A DNA stretch of 53,173 nt from JAVZLQ01 sp049700035. Lineage in GTDB: Archaea; Thermoproteota; Bathyarchaeia; Bathyarchaeales; Bathycorpusculaceae. The stretch covers positions 1 through 53,173 of the forward strand of contig JBNAWC010000003.1 in the NCBI GenBank assembly GCA_049700035.1, read 5' to 3'. The notes beneath the pieces were generated by a model that had not been told where the DNA came from, did not search any database, and saw only the letters and a program-made list of their open reading frames with translations. Made by a program: the position numbers and the translations under genes. This document shows, one piece after another, positions 16,093 to 25,480 of this stretch. The stretch's first letter is position 1; each line of letters starts with the position of its first letter.

Positions 16093-16719
16093 ATGCACAT
16101 AATAATTTTCTCATGGGAATACCCTCCAAGAATTGTTGGACAACTCACACATTACGTTAAGGAACTTGCAACACAACTCGCAAAAAGCGGCGTTAAAACC
16201 CATGTAGTTACGTACCATGACTATTTGACTGGAGAATCAAACGAACAAAACGGCGTAAAAACTTACAGAGTGACAAACCCCGTGCGCACACACATAGGCG
16301 TCCTCACATGGGTCTTAACGTTAAACCAAGAGGTCGAAAGGGCAGCCGCAGACATATACTATAGGGCAGATAGAAAAGTGGATTTGATAGATGCACATGA
16401 TTGGCATTTTATTCCAGCGGCTGTAACCCTAAAAAAGGCGCTTGGCATGCCGTTTATCTATTCTGTTGAAAGCCTCGAAGAGCATCGCTCACATGGGGCA
16501 AATTCGCCCTTTAACATGGCTATAAAAAGCATCGAGTGGCTTGGAATGTACGAAGCCCAGAGGCTTATAGTAAAATCAGAGTGGATGCGAGAAGAAGTTT
16601 TCAGAATCTACAAGGTTCCGCTGGAGAAAATAAGCGTTGTAAAGCCAAAATCGCAAGGATGGCTGAAAAGCATTTTAGAAATATACCGCGAAGTGGCTGG
16701 AGGCAAAAGCGACAAATGA
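16093..16719 (+). CDS. Stand-alone N-terminal domain of a GT-B glycosyltransferase
   Basis: A 208-residue protein equal to the acceptor domain of the glycogen-synthase-like enzymes on either side: SWEYPPRIVGQLTHY, VDLIDAHDWHFIPA, and the linker strand KISVVKP. The whole donor domain, including the EPFG catalytic motif, is missing, yet the chain ends WLKSILEIYREV, which resembles the C-terminal crossover helix of full-length relatives. GGxG is changed to VGQL, so nucleotide-sugar binding is unlikely. The stop overlaps the ATG of the next gene (ATGA at 16716-16719), so both are translationally coupled. It may be a non-catalytic partner of that enzyme. Confidence 0.8.
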   Translation: MHIIIFSWEYPPRIVGQLTHYVKELATQLAKSGVKTHVVTYHDYLTGESNEQNGVKTYRVTNPVRTHIGVLTWVLTLNQEVERAAADIYYRADRKVDLIDAHDWHFIPAAVTLKKALGMPFIYSVESLEEHRSHGANSPFNMAIKSIEWLGMYEAQRLIVKSEWMREEVFRIYKVPLEKISVVKPKSQGWLKSILEIYREVAGGKSDK

Positions 16720-17921
16720 GAGACATAACCGTGATGATGCTCACTTGGGAGTTCCCACCAAGAATTATCGGAGGAATCTCACCCCATGTTTACAATTTAT
16801 CTAAAAGTTTAGCAAAGAAAAACATCAAAGTTTACGTGGTTACATGCGATTTTCCAGGAGCACTGCAACACGAGGTTTTAGATGGAGTCGAAGTTTTTAG
16901 GGTTGACTCCTACAAGAACCCATCCCCAGACTTCGCCACATGGGTTTACTTGATGAACGTTAACATGCAGAAGGAGGCAGCGGCAATAGTCCGCAGTTTA
17001 GATGGAAAAGTTGACATTTTCCACGCGCATGACTGGCTTGTTGCAGATGCGGGAATAGGCTTAAAACACGTTTTTAGGAAACCGCTCCTGGCTACAATAC
17101 ATTCAACAGAAATTGGACGAAGAAACGGCATACACTTCGATTATGAGCGTATGATTCATGAAACTGAGGCTTGGCTAACCTATGAGGCTTGGAAGGTCAT
17201 ATGCTGCAGCAACTACATGATTTCACATGTCAAGTGGGCTTTTGGACTTCCAGAAGACAAACTCATTATGGTTCCAAACGGCGTAAACGTCGATATCTAC
17301 GTAAAAAGCGAAACAGAAGACCTACGGCAGTTCAGAAGCAAATTCGCATTACCAGAAGAAAAAATCGTGCTCTTCGTCGGAAGAATCGTTTACGAAAAGG
17401 GCGTCCACGTGCTTGTAAACGCCGTTCCAAAAGTTCTAGAAAAAGTTAATGCAAAATTCATAATTGTAGGCAACGGCTACATGAAAGAGCAGCTTTCAGA
17501 CCTAATCAAGAACATGGGATTATCCCACAAAGTGCTCTTCACAGGATTCGTTGACGACGAAACGCTTAGGAAACTGCAGAAATGCGCAGACGTTTCAGTT
17601 GTGCCATCACTATTCGAGCCCTTCGGCATAGTAGCCCTAGAAGCCATGGCAGCAAAAAGCCCAGTAGTAGTCTCGGACACTGGAGGCTTATCTGAAATTG
17701 TTGAGCATGACGTTGATGGAGTAAAAGTCTACGTGAACAATCCAGAATCGCTGGCTTGGGGAATAACAAGGGTTTTAACAGATGAAAAATATGCGGATTG
17801 GATAAGGAGCAATGCCTTCAAAAAGGTTAAAGAAAAATATAACTGGGATGAAATAGCCAACCAAACAAAGAGAGTTTATGACGCTGTTTTAGAAGAATAT
17901 TCGCGGAGCGCTTGGACTTAA
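16716..17921 (+). CDS. GT-B glycosyltransferase, glycogen synthase-like
   Basis: Full-length GT-B enzyme of about 401 residues. TWEFPPRIIGGISPHVYNL opens the acceptor domain, HAHDWLVAD and HSTEIGRRNG follow, then the donor domain with VLFVGRIVYEKG and EPFGIVALEAMA, and the crossover helix (YNWDEIANQTKRVYDAVLEEY). I use ATG 16716, which gives the conserved N-terminus (M)RDITVMMLTWEF and a four-base overlap with the preceding half-gene; an in-frame ATG at 16536 would add 60 residues read out of frame through that gene. Likely an alpha-1,4-glucan synthase; donor unknown. Confidence 0.88.
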   Translation: MRDITVMMLTWEFPPRIIGGISPHVYNLSKSLAKKNIKVYVVTCDFPGALQHEVLDGVEVFRVDSYKNPSPDFATWVYLMNVNMQKEAAAIVRSLDGKVDIFHAHDWLVADAGIGLKHVFRKPLLATIHSTEIGRRNGIHFDYERMIHETEAWLTYEAWKVICCSNYMISHVKWAFGLPEDKLIMVPNGVNVDIYVKSETEDLRQFRSKFALPEEKIVLFVGRIVYEKGVHVLVNAVPKVLEKVNAKFIIVGNGYMKEQLSDLIKNMGLSHKVLFTGFVDDETLRKLQKCADVSVVPSLFEPFGIVALEAMAAKSPVVVSDTGGLSEIVEHDVDGVKVYVNNPESLAWGITRVLTDEKYADWIRSNAFKKVKEKYNWDEIANQTKRVYDAVLEEYSRSAWT

Positions 17922-17922
17922 C

Positions 17923-18828
17923 CTACGGATATTTCACCCTTATCGCACCGTATGGACACGCATCAGCACACTTCAAACAGTAAATGCACTCTGGGTCGCT
18001 GAACTTCTCCCAAGGCAAATCCAAAATTTTAACACGCATAGGACAGGCTTCAACACAAAGGCGACACGAGCCCTTGGCACATTTGGCTGGGTCCCTACGC
18101 AAGCCAATGAAGCTAAACCTATTCATTATAGCCATAATCGCCCCATAAGGACAGAAATATTTGCACCAGCTTCTCGGAACATAAGCCGCGAAAATCAAGA
18201 CACACACCGTAATGAAGATTTGAACCCAAAAAAGCGGTGTAAAACTTGCTATTTGAGAAAACACGTCCATTGTGCTTGTGCGAAAAGGGTATATTGCCCG
18301 AGGAATCGTCCCAAAAAGAGCTTCTGCAGGGCTTAGCGTAGTAAATGGTGCTCTAGCGAAAACGCCTAAAGCGTTTTCATAGCTGCGATGGATGCCGATA
18401 AGCTTTGATGCAGAAAATGTTAGGCTTATAAACAAGGTTATGCCAAGAACAAAGTATTTTATGTAGATTAGACTCTCATGAGTGCGCGGCGAAACTTCAC
18501 TTTTCTTACGTTTTACAAAGCCTAATAGGTCTTGGACAAAGCCGAATGGACAAACCCAGCCGCATAAAGATTTACCAAGCAACACGCCTACAACTAGAAA
18601 CGAGGCGAGGGCTAACCATGGAAAAACAACATCGTAAAGCATAAATTGTATAGCAGTGAAAGCATCACCTACAAAGTTTTGTTTGAGACCCCAAGTCCAA
18701 AGGACTGGAAGCAAAAGTCCCGTGCCAACATCAACTATTACAGCGCTAAAAAGTATAAATGAGATGAACTGAACAATTATGCGCAGAGTATTAAACTTTA
18801 GCAAACCTCGCTTGATTTTGCCGCCCAC
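17923..18828 (-). CDS. NapH/YccM-like membrane protein with 4Fe-4S clusters
   Basis: A roughly 300-residue membrane protein with several hydrophobic helices, two membrane-proximal CxxxCP motifs (CGWVCPFG and CKYFCPYG) and two C-terminal ferredoxin clusters (CAKGSCRLCVEACPM and CIYCLKCADACPYG). This is the layout of NapH/NosR-type electron-transfer proteins that move electrons between quinones or ferredoxin and a periplasmic or cytoplasmic partner. No partner reductase is adjacent. GTG 18828 has GGTG at ideal spacing; GTG 18837 sits too close to it. The gene ends just beyond the glycosyltransferase on the other strand. Confidence 0.88.
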   Translation of the reverse strand: MGGKIKRGLLKFNTLRIIVQFISFILFSAVIVDVGTGLLLPVLWTWGLKQNFVGDAFTAIQFMLYDVVFPWLALASFLVVGVLLGKSLCGWVCPFGFVQDLLGFVKRKKSEVSPRTHESLIYIKYFVLGITLFISLTFSASKLIGIHRSYENALGVFARAPFTTLSPAEALFGTIPRAIYPFRTSTMDVFSQIASFTPLFWVQIFITVCVLIFAAYVPRSWCKYFCPYGAIMAIMNRFSFIGLRRDPAKCAKGSCRLCVEACPMRVKILDLPWEKFSDPECIYCLKCADACPYGAIRVKYP

Positions 18829-18870
18829 GTTCTTCACACCTTTAATGCGGATAACAGAAAACTTGGTTAT

Positions 18871-20238
18871 TTATTTTCCTATAGCTTTAACGTTTTCCAC
18901 AAGCACCCAAGGCGCAACAAGCTGACCAATCTTACGCTCGTTATTCGCCAAATTAGAAATATTCTTTAACACGTCAAAGATGTTGCCAGCCAACATAACC
19001 CCTCTAACAGCATGCGCAACTGCACCATCCTTGATTCTCCAAGCTGGTGTAGCTACAACAGAGAATTCGCCGCTCACAGGGTTACTGCTGTGAGCACCTT
19101 GTAGGGAATAGACAATCAAGCCTTCATCAATTTCGCTTATAAGTTCTTCTGGAGATCTCTTTCCAGGCATGAAGTGAAAGTTCGTTGCGTCCACGTATGG
19201 TGTAGAAAGGTATCCCGCTCTGAAGGCGTTTCCAGTGCTTTCTCGTCCTTCCTTTTTTGCCGTGTAATTGTCGTAGATGAAACTGCGTAAAACGCCCTTT
19301 TCTATGATTGGAGTCTTCTGCTGTGGTACACCTTCACCGTCAAATTCCCATGTTCGAAGCCCACCGCTTAATAAGCCATCATCATAAACAGTTACAATTT
19401 CGGAAGCAACTGTCTCGCCAATTTTTCCCTTCAATGCTGATTGGTCTCTTTGAACATAATCCGCCTTAACAGCATTCATTAAAGTGAAATATAGAAGTTC
19501 ATGAAACGCGGCATGCGCAAACACAACCTTTGTGGTTTTAGTCTCAAATTTTTTGGCTTTTAACGCTGAACCAGCAAGTCTCGCCGCTTCCCTTCCAACC
19601 CATTTTGGATTTATTTCGTAGGTTCTTTCAGTGTTAAATTCGAAGCATACTGGCGTTACTTCGCCGCCTTCTTGTCCTACGGTGGCTAGACTACATTCGA
19701 TTATGGTTCCATTGTCAAAGCATGAAATACCATTTGAGTTTGCAACCGCCCTCACCAGTTCTGATGCGCCAACTCCGCCTTCTATCGGGAACACCCGCTT
19801 GTCTGTTTCTTCAGCGGCTTCCAGCATGGATGACGCCAATTCCACTAAATCCTCGGATTGCAGTTCAGCAACCCTTCGGTCATAAACGTTTTCAACAGAA
19901 GCAATGGGCTTTTTTGATGCAAGACCACGCCAATTCTTGTCTGGCTTGCTTGCTTTGGCAGCTTTTAAGGCGTTCTGAACAGTTTTTTCAATTGCCTCTT
20001 TACTTTCCAGAACATTCGTGTAAGCAAATCCCACAGCCTTGTTGATTACGGCTTTAACGCCAATTCCATGGTCAAGTATACGCGTATTACGTGAAACTTG
20101 TCCACGCTCTATAATCACGTTTGCCGTCAAGCCTTGATATGCAAAAGCCTCAGCTTCATCAGCGCCAGCTTTTAAGGCGAATTGTACAATGTTTTCGATT
20201 ATGCTTAATGTTTCATCCTTTTTAAGCGCTGCCACCAA
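18871..20238 (-). CDS. tldE: TldE/PmbA-type subunit of the TldD-TldE protease
   Basis: A 455-residue PmbA/TldE homologue. In the TldD-TldE heterodimer TldD carries the metal and TldE shapes the substrate channel; the pair digests unfolded peptides. In line with that role, this chain has no HExxxH; family features are the N-terminal helix-rich cradle (ALKAGADEAEAFAYQG) and the beta-rich C-terminal half with EGVPQQKTPIIEKGVLRSFIYD. Start TTG 20238 (or GTG 20235) is preceded by GGAGGT inside the 3' end of tldD, and the genes overlap by 17 bases, so they are co-translated. Confidence 0.92.
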   Translation of the reverse strand: MVAALKKDETLSIIENIVQFALKAGADEAEAFAYQGLTANVIIERGQVSRNTRILDHGIGVKAVINKAVGFAYTNVLESKEAIEKTVQNALKAAKASKPDKNWRGLASKKPIASVENVYDRRVAELQSEDLVELASSMLEAAEETDKRVFPIEGGVGASELVRAVANSNGISCFDNGTIIECSLATVGQEGGEVTPVCFEFNTERTYEINPKWVGREAARLAGSALKAKKFETKTTKVVFAHAAFHELLYFTLMNAVKADYVQRDQSALKGKIGETVASEIVTVYDDGLLSGGLRTWEFDGEGVPQQKTPIIEKGVLRSFIYDNYTAKKEGRESTGNAFRAGYLSTPYVDATNFHFMPGKRSPEELISEIDEGLIVYSLQGAHSSNPVSGEFSVVATPAWRIKDGAVAHAVRGVMLAGNIFDVLKNISNLANNERKIGQLVAPWVLVENVKAIGK

Positions 20239-21604
20239 TAAGTACCTCCTTCACCCTAATATGCGGACCACCATCGCAAACAAATGCCGTTTGTCCCTTC
20301 CCACACCTTCCAGGCCAAAGTTCAAAGTCTTTTCCAACAGCATCAACCTTCAAAAGCGTTTCAAGCGTGTTTCCGCTTATCGAAGCATTACGAACAGCCT
20401 CACCCAATTCGCCATTAACAATTTCGTAGGCTTCTTGGATGCCCACTTGAAAAGTGCCGTCCAAATTTGCCTGGCCGCCCCTGAAACTTTTTAGGTAGTA
20501 GCCAAACTTTACGTCTTCAATTAACTCGTCGAATGAATAGTCTTTTGGCTCCATGTATGTGTTGCGCATTCGGATTATGGGTTCAGCGCGGAAATCTTCG
20601 GCTCTCATGTTTCCAGTTGGCTGCATGTTAAATTTCTGTGCAGTTTCTCTGCTATGCATTAGACCAACCACGACGCCTCTATTCACGAGAAGCGTTTTCT
20701 GCGCTGGTACACCTTCATCGTCATACTTGAATGAGCCGAAAGCACCTTTCACTGTGCCATCATCGTACAACGTGACAATGTCAGAGGCTATTTTCTTCCC
20801 AATCTTTCCAAGCAAAACTGAACCAGAAAGTGTGAGGTCGGCTTCAGCTAGATGCCCAAAGGCTTCGTGAACAAACACGCCGACAACGTTAGGTCCTATA
20901 ACCGCTGGGAAAATGCCGCCTTTAGGAGGCTTTGCTTTTAGTTGTTCAACTGCGCGTTTTGCAACCCTTTCGCCGACAACTTCTGGAGTTTCCACATCAA
21001 ATATTTCGTAGCCAGAAGTTGAGCCTATTTCTTCTCGGCTGAAAGAGAATATTGCTCCCATTTTCGCTGTGGCTGTTATTCTTGACCAAACATATAGCTT
21101 GTCTTGCTCGATATACATGCCCTCATTATTTACAAAATAGTTTTTGCCAGTGATGTCCAAATAATCTATTGTACAGCCCTTAACACTCTTATCATAATCC
21201 AAAACGTTGCTGTTTATGGCCAGCGTCAAGTTTATTTTGTCCTCTATTGGAACGTTCGATGGGTCTTTCCGCGGTTTAACTAAAACTTTGTCCTCAACAG
21301 CCTTAAATTTTGCCAGTTTTATCGGATTTTTCAGCTTAGAACTTACGGTTTTAGCCATTTTACAGGCGGAAGAAGCTGCTTCAAGCAAACTTTTGGCTTC
21401 AAAGCTTCCAACAGAAGCGAATCCCCAAGCGCCATTCACGAGAACTCTTAATGCCACACCGTTTTCTATTCCTTGCCGTGCAGCCTCAACATGCCCCTCC
21501 TTAACGGTTAAAGTTGTTCTAAAAAGTTCTTGAGCGCGAGCTTCAGCATACTCAGCGCCGAGCGCCAGTGCTTTATTCACAACTTTGAGCAGAGCATCTT
21601 TCAA
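20222..21604 (-). CDS. tldD: TldD-type metalloprotease catalytic subunit
   Basis: A 460-residue TldD homologue. The zinc motif HExxxH is present in VFVHEAFGHLAEAD, and the paired repeat of the family (DEGVPAQKTLLVNRGVVVGLMHSRETA) follows. The N-terminal domain begins LGAEYAEARAQELFRTTLTVKEG as in homologues. It is the first gene of a two-gene operon with tldE. TldD-TldE proteases act on unstructured peptides and, in bacteria, on toxin or peptide precursors; in this amino-acid-using archaeon a general peptidase role is plausible. Confidence 0.95.
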   Translation of the reverse strand: MKDALLKVVNKALALGAEYAEARAQELFRTTLTVKEGHVEAARQGIENGVALRVLVNGAWGFASVGSFEAKSLLEAASSACKMAKTVSSKLKNPIKLAKFKAVEDKVLVKPRKDPSNVPIEDKINLTLAINSNVLDYDKSVKGCTIDYLDITGKNYFVNNEGMYIEQDKLYVWSRITATAKMGAIFSFSREEIGSTSGYEIFDVETPEVVGERVAKRAVEQLKAKPPKGGIFPAVIGPNVVGVFVHEAFGHLAEADLTLSGSVLLGKIGKKIASDIVTLYDDGTVKGAFGSFKYDDEGVPAQKTLLVNRGVVVGLMHSRETAQKFNMQPTGNMRAEDFRAEPIIRMRNTYMEPKDYSFDELIEDVKFGYYLKSFRGGQANLDGTFQVGIQEAYEIVNGELGEAVRNASISGNTLETLLKVDAVGKDFELWPGRCGKGQTAFVCDGGPHIRVKEVLIGGSA

Positions 21605-21715
21605 GTAAAGCCTTCCCTTTAAACTAGTTTAGGGAAGGAATACTCAAGAACAAGTTATAAAAGTTATTGTGAAACTGCCTTTAAACCCAATAAAATTCGA
21701 GTTTATGTGGTGAGT

Positions 21716-22036
21716 TTATGCGTTTCGTAGCAGAAGTTTGACGTGACTTGCGAAGTCGCGTTCCTCGTGCACCTTTTCAAGCTCTAGTCTGCGTAGCAAG
21801 CCATAGCTTGAGTATATATCTTCCAAGATTTTACGTTCAACAACGTAGGCTCCAGTGCTTAGGAAATCTTCGAGGCCTCTTGCGAAAACGTCGATTTTTT
21901 CAGCTATTTCATCTCGTTTGACGTTGTAGTTTGCTTCGAGGTATTTGTATATTAGGAGCGTTGCCTCTTCGCCGAAGACTTGTTTGAGGACGCGGTCTAC
22001 AATTTTTGATATTTTGCTTACTTTTTTGGTTTCCAT
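21716..22036 (-). CDS. Small helical protein of unknown function
   Basis: A 106-residue, mostly helical, charged protein (SKIVDRVLKQVFGEEATLLIYKYL near the start). I do not recognise its family. ATG 22036 is chosen because GGTG lies eight bases upstream and a TATA-like CTTATAAAG is found at 22077-22069, which would put transcription start about ten bases before the ATG. A longer reading from 22120 would swallow this promoter and adds a Cys- and Met-rich unconserved stretch. Its size and helix pattern resemble small DNA-binding or adaptor proteins, but no motif proves that. Confidence 0.6.
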   Translation of the reverse strand: METKKVSKISKIVDRVLKQVFGEEATLLIYKYLEANYNVKRDEIAEKIDVFARGLEDFLSTGAYVVERKILEDIYSSYGLLRRLELEKVHEERDFASHVKLLLRNA

Positions 22037-22068
22037 AGTGCACCACACACATATCGTGTATATTGCGA

Positions 22069-22077
22069 CTTTATAAG
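22069..22077 (-). promoter_or_regulatory. TATA box for the 21716-22036 gene
   Basis: CTTATAAAG on the minus strand, 33-41 bases before the proposed ATG, fits an archaeal TATA element. A short dyad (ACAC-N5-GTGT) lies between it and the gene and may bind a regulator. Confidence 0.5.
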
Positions 22078-22132
22078 TCTTGTCGTATATCCGCTCAACA
22101 CACATACACATTAAAACCATGAGTGAGGGGGT

Positions 22133-23419
22133 TTACATGAAGTCTGTAAGGTTCATCTGTTGAACTCTTTGAGTGGCGGTTTTCTCTTGTGTAGTTTCGT
22201 TGAAGATTATTAGTTGTCCGTAGACTCCGTCGTATCCGGGTATGACTTTTATGTTGCCTTCTCTGACGCGGACTATTGCTTCGGCGATATTTTCGTCAGC
22301 GGTCTCTTTTAGGGCTTCTTTTGGCGTGTCAATTAAAACTTTGTATTCATCGCCAAACTTTTCGATAAGCTTGTTGTAGATGCCCCAGACGTTCTGTGAA
22401 GAAGGAGAATCAACGCCTAGCACTGTTGCAATAATCTCGGAAAGCGGCAGCAGATGTTTAAAGTCGATGGCGCCTTCTGGTTTGAATCCATATGGGCGGT
22501 CGGCAAGTTCCTCGACTCGCTGTTCAACGCCCTTTGTAAGTTTTCTGCGGCAAACTGGACATGTGTTGCCCAGTTTTATTGCTTCTTGCGGAGATAGTGA
22601 CACTTTGCAGTTTCTATGTCCAGTCCAATGATATTTTCCGTAAGCTGGGTCTGTTTCGATTGTGAACTTGAAGTGTCTAGCGTCCTTCATTCGTATAGCA
22701 TCTAAAATGGCATTGTAGCTTGGTTTTTCAATTTCGAAAACATTAGCTTCTCTGCCTATTCGCCACGGCCAAAAGCTGTGGCTATCACTGTTTGAGACTA
22801 ACGCGAACTTATCGAGTCTGCTTAGGCGCCAGTTCATAGGCGGGTCTGATGAAAGCCCAGTTTCCAAAGCGTGAATGTGTTTTGTCATGTCTTTGTAGCA
22901 TTCTTCGACGCTGTTGAAGCCGCTGAAGGCGCCGAATATGCTGAACCATGGAGTCCAAGCGTGCGCTGGAAAAACCATGTTTGCATTTGATATTTCCATA
23001 ATTTCTTCGACTAGATGAGGCGCGTCCATGTTTAGTGTTGGTCTGCCGTCGATGGCTAGGTTGCCGTAATTTGCCAGTCTATCGTTTATTTGTATGGCTG
23101 TTTCGATGCTTGGCGTTAAAATTACATGGTGAACCTTTTTAACTTCGTCTTCATATGTGAATATTGTGCTTACCTCGGTTGTTATCATGAAGTATACTGG
23201 AAGTTCGGGGTTTTTTGCGACTCTGTATAAGCCAGTGTCAGATTCTGGGATTAGCGCTTCTTGAAGTTCTTTTAGCCACTTTGGATGTGTGAAGTCACCA
23301 GTGCCCACAAGGTTTAAACCTTTTATTTTTGCGAATCTTGCGATTTCTTCGATGCACATTCTTTGGCTTGTGGCGCGGCTATATTTGCCGTGAATGTGGA
23401 GGTCGGCTATAATTCTCAT
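22133..23419 (-). CDS. Endonuclease Q (EndoQ), PHP-domain DNA repair nuclease
   Basis: EndoQ-type enzyme that cuts DNA 5' of uracil, hypoxanthine and other deaminated bases. The PHP metal site starts ADLHIHGKYS and continues with GTGDFTHP, FPAHAWTPWF and SNSDSHS. A zinc-binding domain follows (the GHRNCKVSL and TCPVCRR segments), then helix-hairpin-like C-terminal sequence with ATVLGVDSPSS. Length of 428 residues is close to the characterised archaeal enzymes. It is alone in its strand block, so no repair operon is evident. Confidence 0.9.
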   Translation of the reverse strand: MRIIADLHIHGKYSRATSQRMCIEEIARFAKIKGLNLVGTGDFTHPKWLKELQEALIPESDTGLYRVAKNPELPVYFMITTEVSTIFTYEDEVKKVHHVILTPSIETAIQINDRLANYGNLAIDGRPTLNMDAPHLVEEIMEISNANMVFPAHAWTPWFSIFGAFSGFNSVEECYKDMTKHIHALETGLSSDPPMNWRLSRLDKFALVSNSDSHSFWPWRIGREANVFEIEKPSYNAILDAIRMKDARHFKFTIETDPAYGKYHWTGHRNCKVSLSPQEAIKLGNTCPVCRRKLTKGVEQRVEELADRPYGFKPEGAIDFKHLLPLSEIIATVLGVDSPSSQNVWGIYNKLIEKFGDEYKVLIDTPKEALKETADENIAEAIVRVREGNIKVIPGYDGVYGQLIIFNETTQEKTATQRVQQMNLTDFM

Positions 23420-23489
23420 GCTTTTCGACTAACCAAATATCTTTTAAGGTCTTAATTTTACTTGTGCTTTTGCTGGAAAGCAGAAATTA

Positions 23490-24902
23490 TTAGACGCCAT
23501 GACTGGATTTCCTTTTTATTACTGCTTCAGCCCAATTGCCGTACTTTATCCAGAGTATCGCTATTGTTCCTCCAACAACGTTGCTTAGCGATATAGCTAG
23601 CCAAGCCCCAATCGAGCCCATTTCAAATGTGAACGCCAACAGGTAGCCCATAACAAGTCTTATTCCCCAGAGGCGCGTTACTCCTAGTGTTGTTGGGAAA
23701 AGCGTGTGTCCAGAGCCTCTTCCAGTGGACATGGCAACTATGAATAAACCGAAAAATGGGAGCGTTGGCAGTAATGTTTGTAGAAAAAGGTCAGTTTCGT
23801 CTAGGATGCTTGGGTCTTCTGTGAAGGCGCTAGCCACGTTCCTCCTAATCGGGTAGACGATGCTTGCGCTTACCGCCATGATTGCGAAAATTACGAGGGC
23901 TGTTTTGAAGGCTACTTCCCTAGCCCTTTTGCGGTTTTCCGCGCCTAGGCTTTGTCCAACCATTATTGCTGTGGCTCCGCTTAGGCCCCAAAGTGCGGCG
24001 TCAACAATATCCATTATTACGAAGCCTATGGAGAAAGCTGTTGCTGCTACTATGCCAAGCATGTTAATAATTTTGAGTTGGGTGAGAAAAGCGAAGCCGT
24101 TTGTCAAGCCTAAAGCCAAAACTGGTAAACCTATGCGTAGTACTAAGCGAACCCAGCTGGTGTTTATGTCCTTTGTAAATTTTACTTTGATGTCAGGATA
24201 ATACCTTTTAAGGATGTATGCCAAAGCGCTAACTGAAATAATTTTGCCCATGACATCTGTTATGGATGCGCCTACAACGCCAAGTCTTGGAAATGGTCCT
24301 ATACCAAGAACGAGGAAAGGGTCGAGAATCATGTTTATGCCAACTGCAACTCCATTCACGATGGCGGGTTTCTTAGTTTCTCCAACGCTTTGCAGCAACG
24401 TTGTGAAAGTTAGGGATGTGTAGTTGAAGAAAATGTCAAACGCGATTATGCCAGAATAAATCATCAAATCATCGAAAATATCTGCTGAAACAGACATAAA
24501 AGTGAAAATGACGCCTCTAAGCGCTAGGAGTGAGAAGCTCAAGATAGCCCCAGAAACAAAAGATAATGTAAAGAAGCGTGACGCTGCCTTGCTTGCATTG
24601 CCATAATCCTTGTTTCCAACATACTGCGAAACTATACCTAGGCTTGCAGCTGTTAAAGCCATCAAAAGCGCTTGAAAGAGCACTATGAGGGGCCACATCT
24701 GCCTTGGAATAGCCACTGCTACGTCACTATAAACGCTTAGCCAGTAGGCGTCAGCAAGATTGTAAGCCACAACAATAATTTGGTTTACAAGCGGAGGAAT
24801 ACCCAACCAAAAGAATGTGCGAAGTATGGGGCCGTTTACAATTCTGTCTCTGTACTTGCCTATTGGACGTGTTTCTGGCAGCTCTTCAGCTTCTTCGGAC
24901 AT
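23490..24902 (-). CDS. MATE-family multidrug/toxin exporter
   Basis: A 470-residue polytopic membrane protein with about twelve hydrophobic segments in two related halves, typical of MATE transporters that export cationic compounds against H+ or Na+. Diagnostic stretches are WLGIPPLVNQIIVVAYNLADAYWLS at the start of helix 1 and the repeated GVAVGINMILDPFLVLGIGPFPRLGVVGASI region. Substrate is unknown. Spacing to both neighbours (60-70 bases) suggests its own promoter. Confidence 0.92.
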   Translation of the reverse strand: MSEEAEELPETRPIGKYRDRIVNGPILRTFFWLGIPPLVNQIIVVAYNLADAYWLSVYSDVAVAIPRQMWPLIVLFQALLMALTAASLGIVSQYVGNKDYGNASKAASRFFTLSFVSGAILSFSLLALRGVIFTFMSVSADIFDDLMIYSGIIAFDIFFNYTSLTFTTLLQSVGETKKPAIVNGVAVGINMILDPFLVLGIGPFPRLGVVGASITDVMGKIISVSALAYILKRYYPDIKVKFTKDINTSWVRLVLRIGLPVLALGLTNGFAFLTQLKIINMLGIVAATAFSIGFVIMDIVDAALWGLSGATAIMVGQSLGAENRKRAREVAFKTALVIFAIMAVSASIVYPIRRNVASAFTEDPSILDETDLFLQTLLPTLPFFGLFIVAMSTGRGSGHTLFPTTLGVTRLWGIRLVMGYLLAFTFEMGSIGAWLAISLSNVVGGTIAILWIKYGNWAEAVIKRKSSHGV

Positions 24903-24964
24903 AGAACCTTCTGAATTTTAGACACAACCATAAAAGCTTTTCTTACACAAAATGATGGACGTTC

Positions 24965-25432
24965 TTAGGTGCTTGAGATGAAACGTGAAAACTTTTCTAT
25001 CATAGATTCATATTTAGGTGTGAGTTTTTGTTTCAGATGGTTAAATTCTGGTGGCAGATATGGGTCGTCTAATTGCGACTGGAAATTTTCAATTCTCCGT
25101 TTAAGCCATTCATAATCCTTCTTGTTCAAAGCATAAGTTAATTCATAATTTAAAGCCGTAAAATGAGCCTCATAAACTTGTGGATAAAACTTTACTATTG
25201 TCTGCTTGTTGATTGGCACGTTCATCTTTTTTAATTCGCTTATTTCGACAACTTCGTGCACCATCAAAAATTCGTTGCACAGAACATCTTCTAACGTTAT
25301 GATGTCGCCTGTAGGAGTTTCGCCAGTCATATACTCGTAAAATTCTCTTGGAGAGATATTTTCAGAATTGTAGTTGAGCCCCTTGAGGATTTCAACAACT
25401 TTCATTATTTCAGACGCTATTTTATCGTACAT
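24965..25432 (-). CDS. Hypothetical protein
   Basis: A 155-residue soluble, acidic/helical protein not recognised as any family. It has a central ITLEDVLCNEFLMVHEVVEISELK helix and a C-terminal charged helix pair (DYEWLKRRIENFQSQL). No cysteine pairs, membrane spans or nucleotide loops. It stands 48 bases upstream of the VTT membrane protein's stop on the same strand and 62 bases before the MATE gene, and could be co-transcribed with either. Confidence 0.6.
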   Translation of the reverse strand: MYDKIASEIMKVVEILKGLNYNSENISPREFYEYMTGETPTGDIITLEDVLCNEFLMVHEVVEISELKKMNVPINKQTIVKFYPQVYEAHFTALNYELTYALNKKDYEWLKRRIENFQSQLDDPYLPPEFNHLKQKLTPKYESMIEKFSRFISST

Positions 25433-25480
25433 GGTCGAGGATATCCCTAAAATGTAATATAAAAATTGCCAAGCACAAAA

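Noticed and set aside
16536..16715. 60-residue N-terminal extension of the second glycosyltransferase
   Set aside because: It is read out of frame through the half-glycosyltransferase gene; the conserved N-terminus begins at ATG 16716 with an ATGA overlap.
22037..22120. 28-residue N-terminal extension of the small helical protein
   Set aside because: Covers a TATA-like promoter, and the ATG at 22036 has a good SD; the extension is Cys/Met-rich and unlike the rest.
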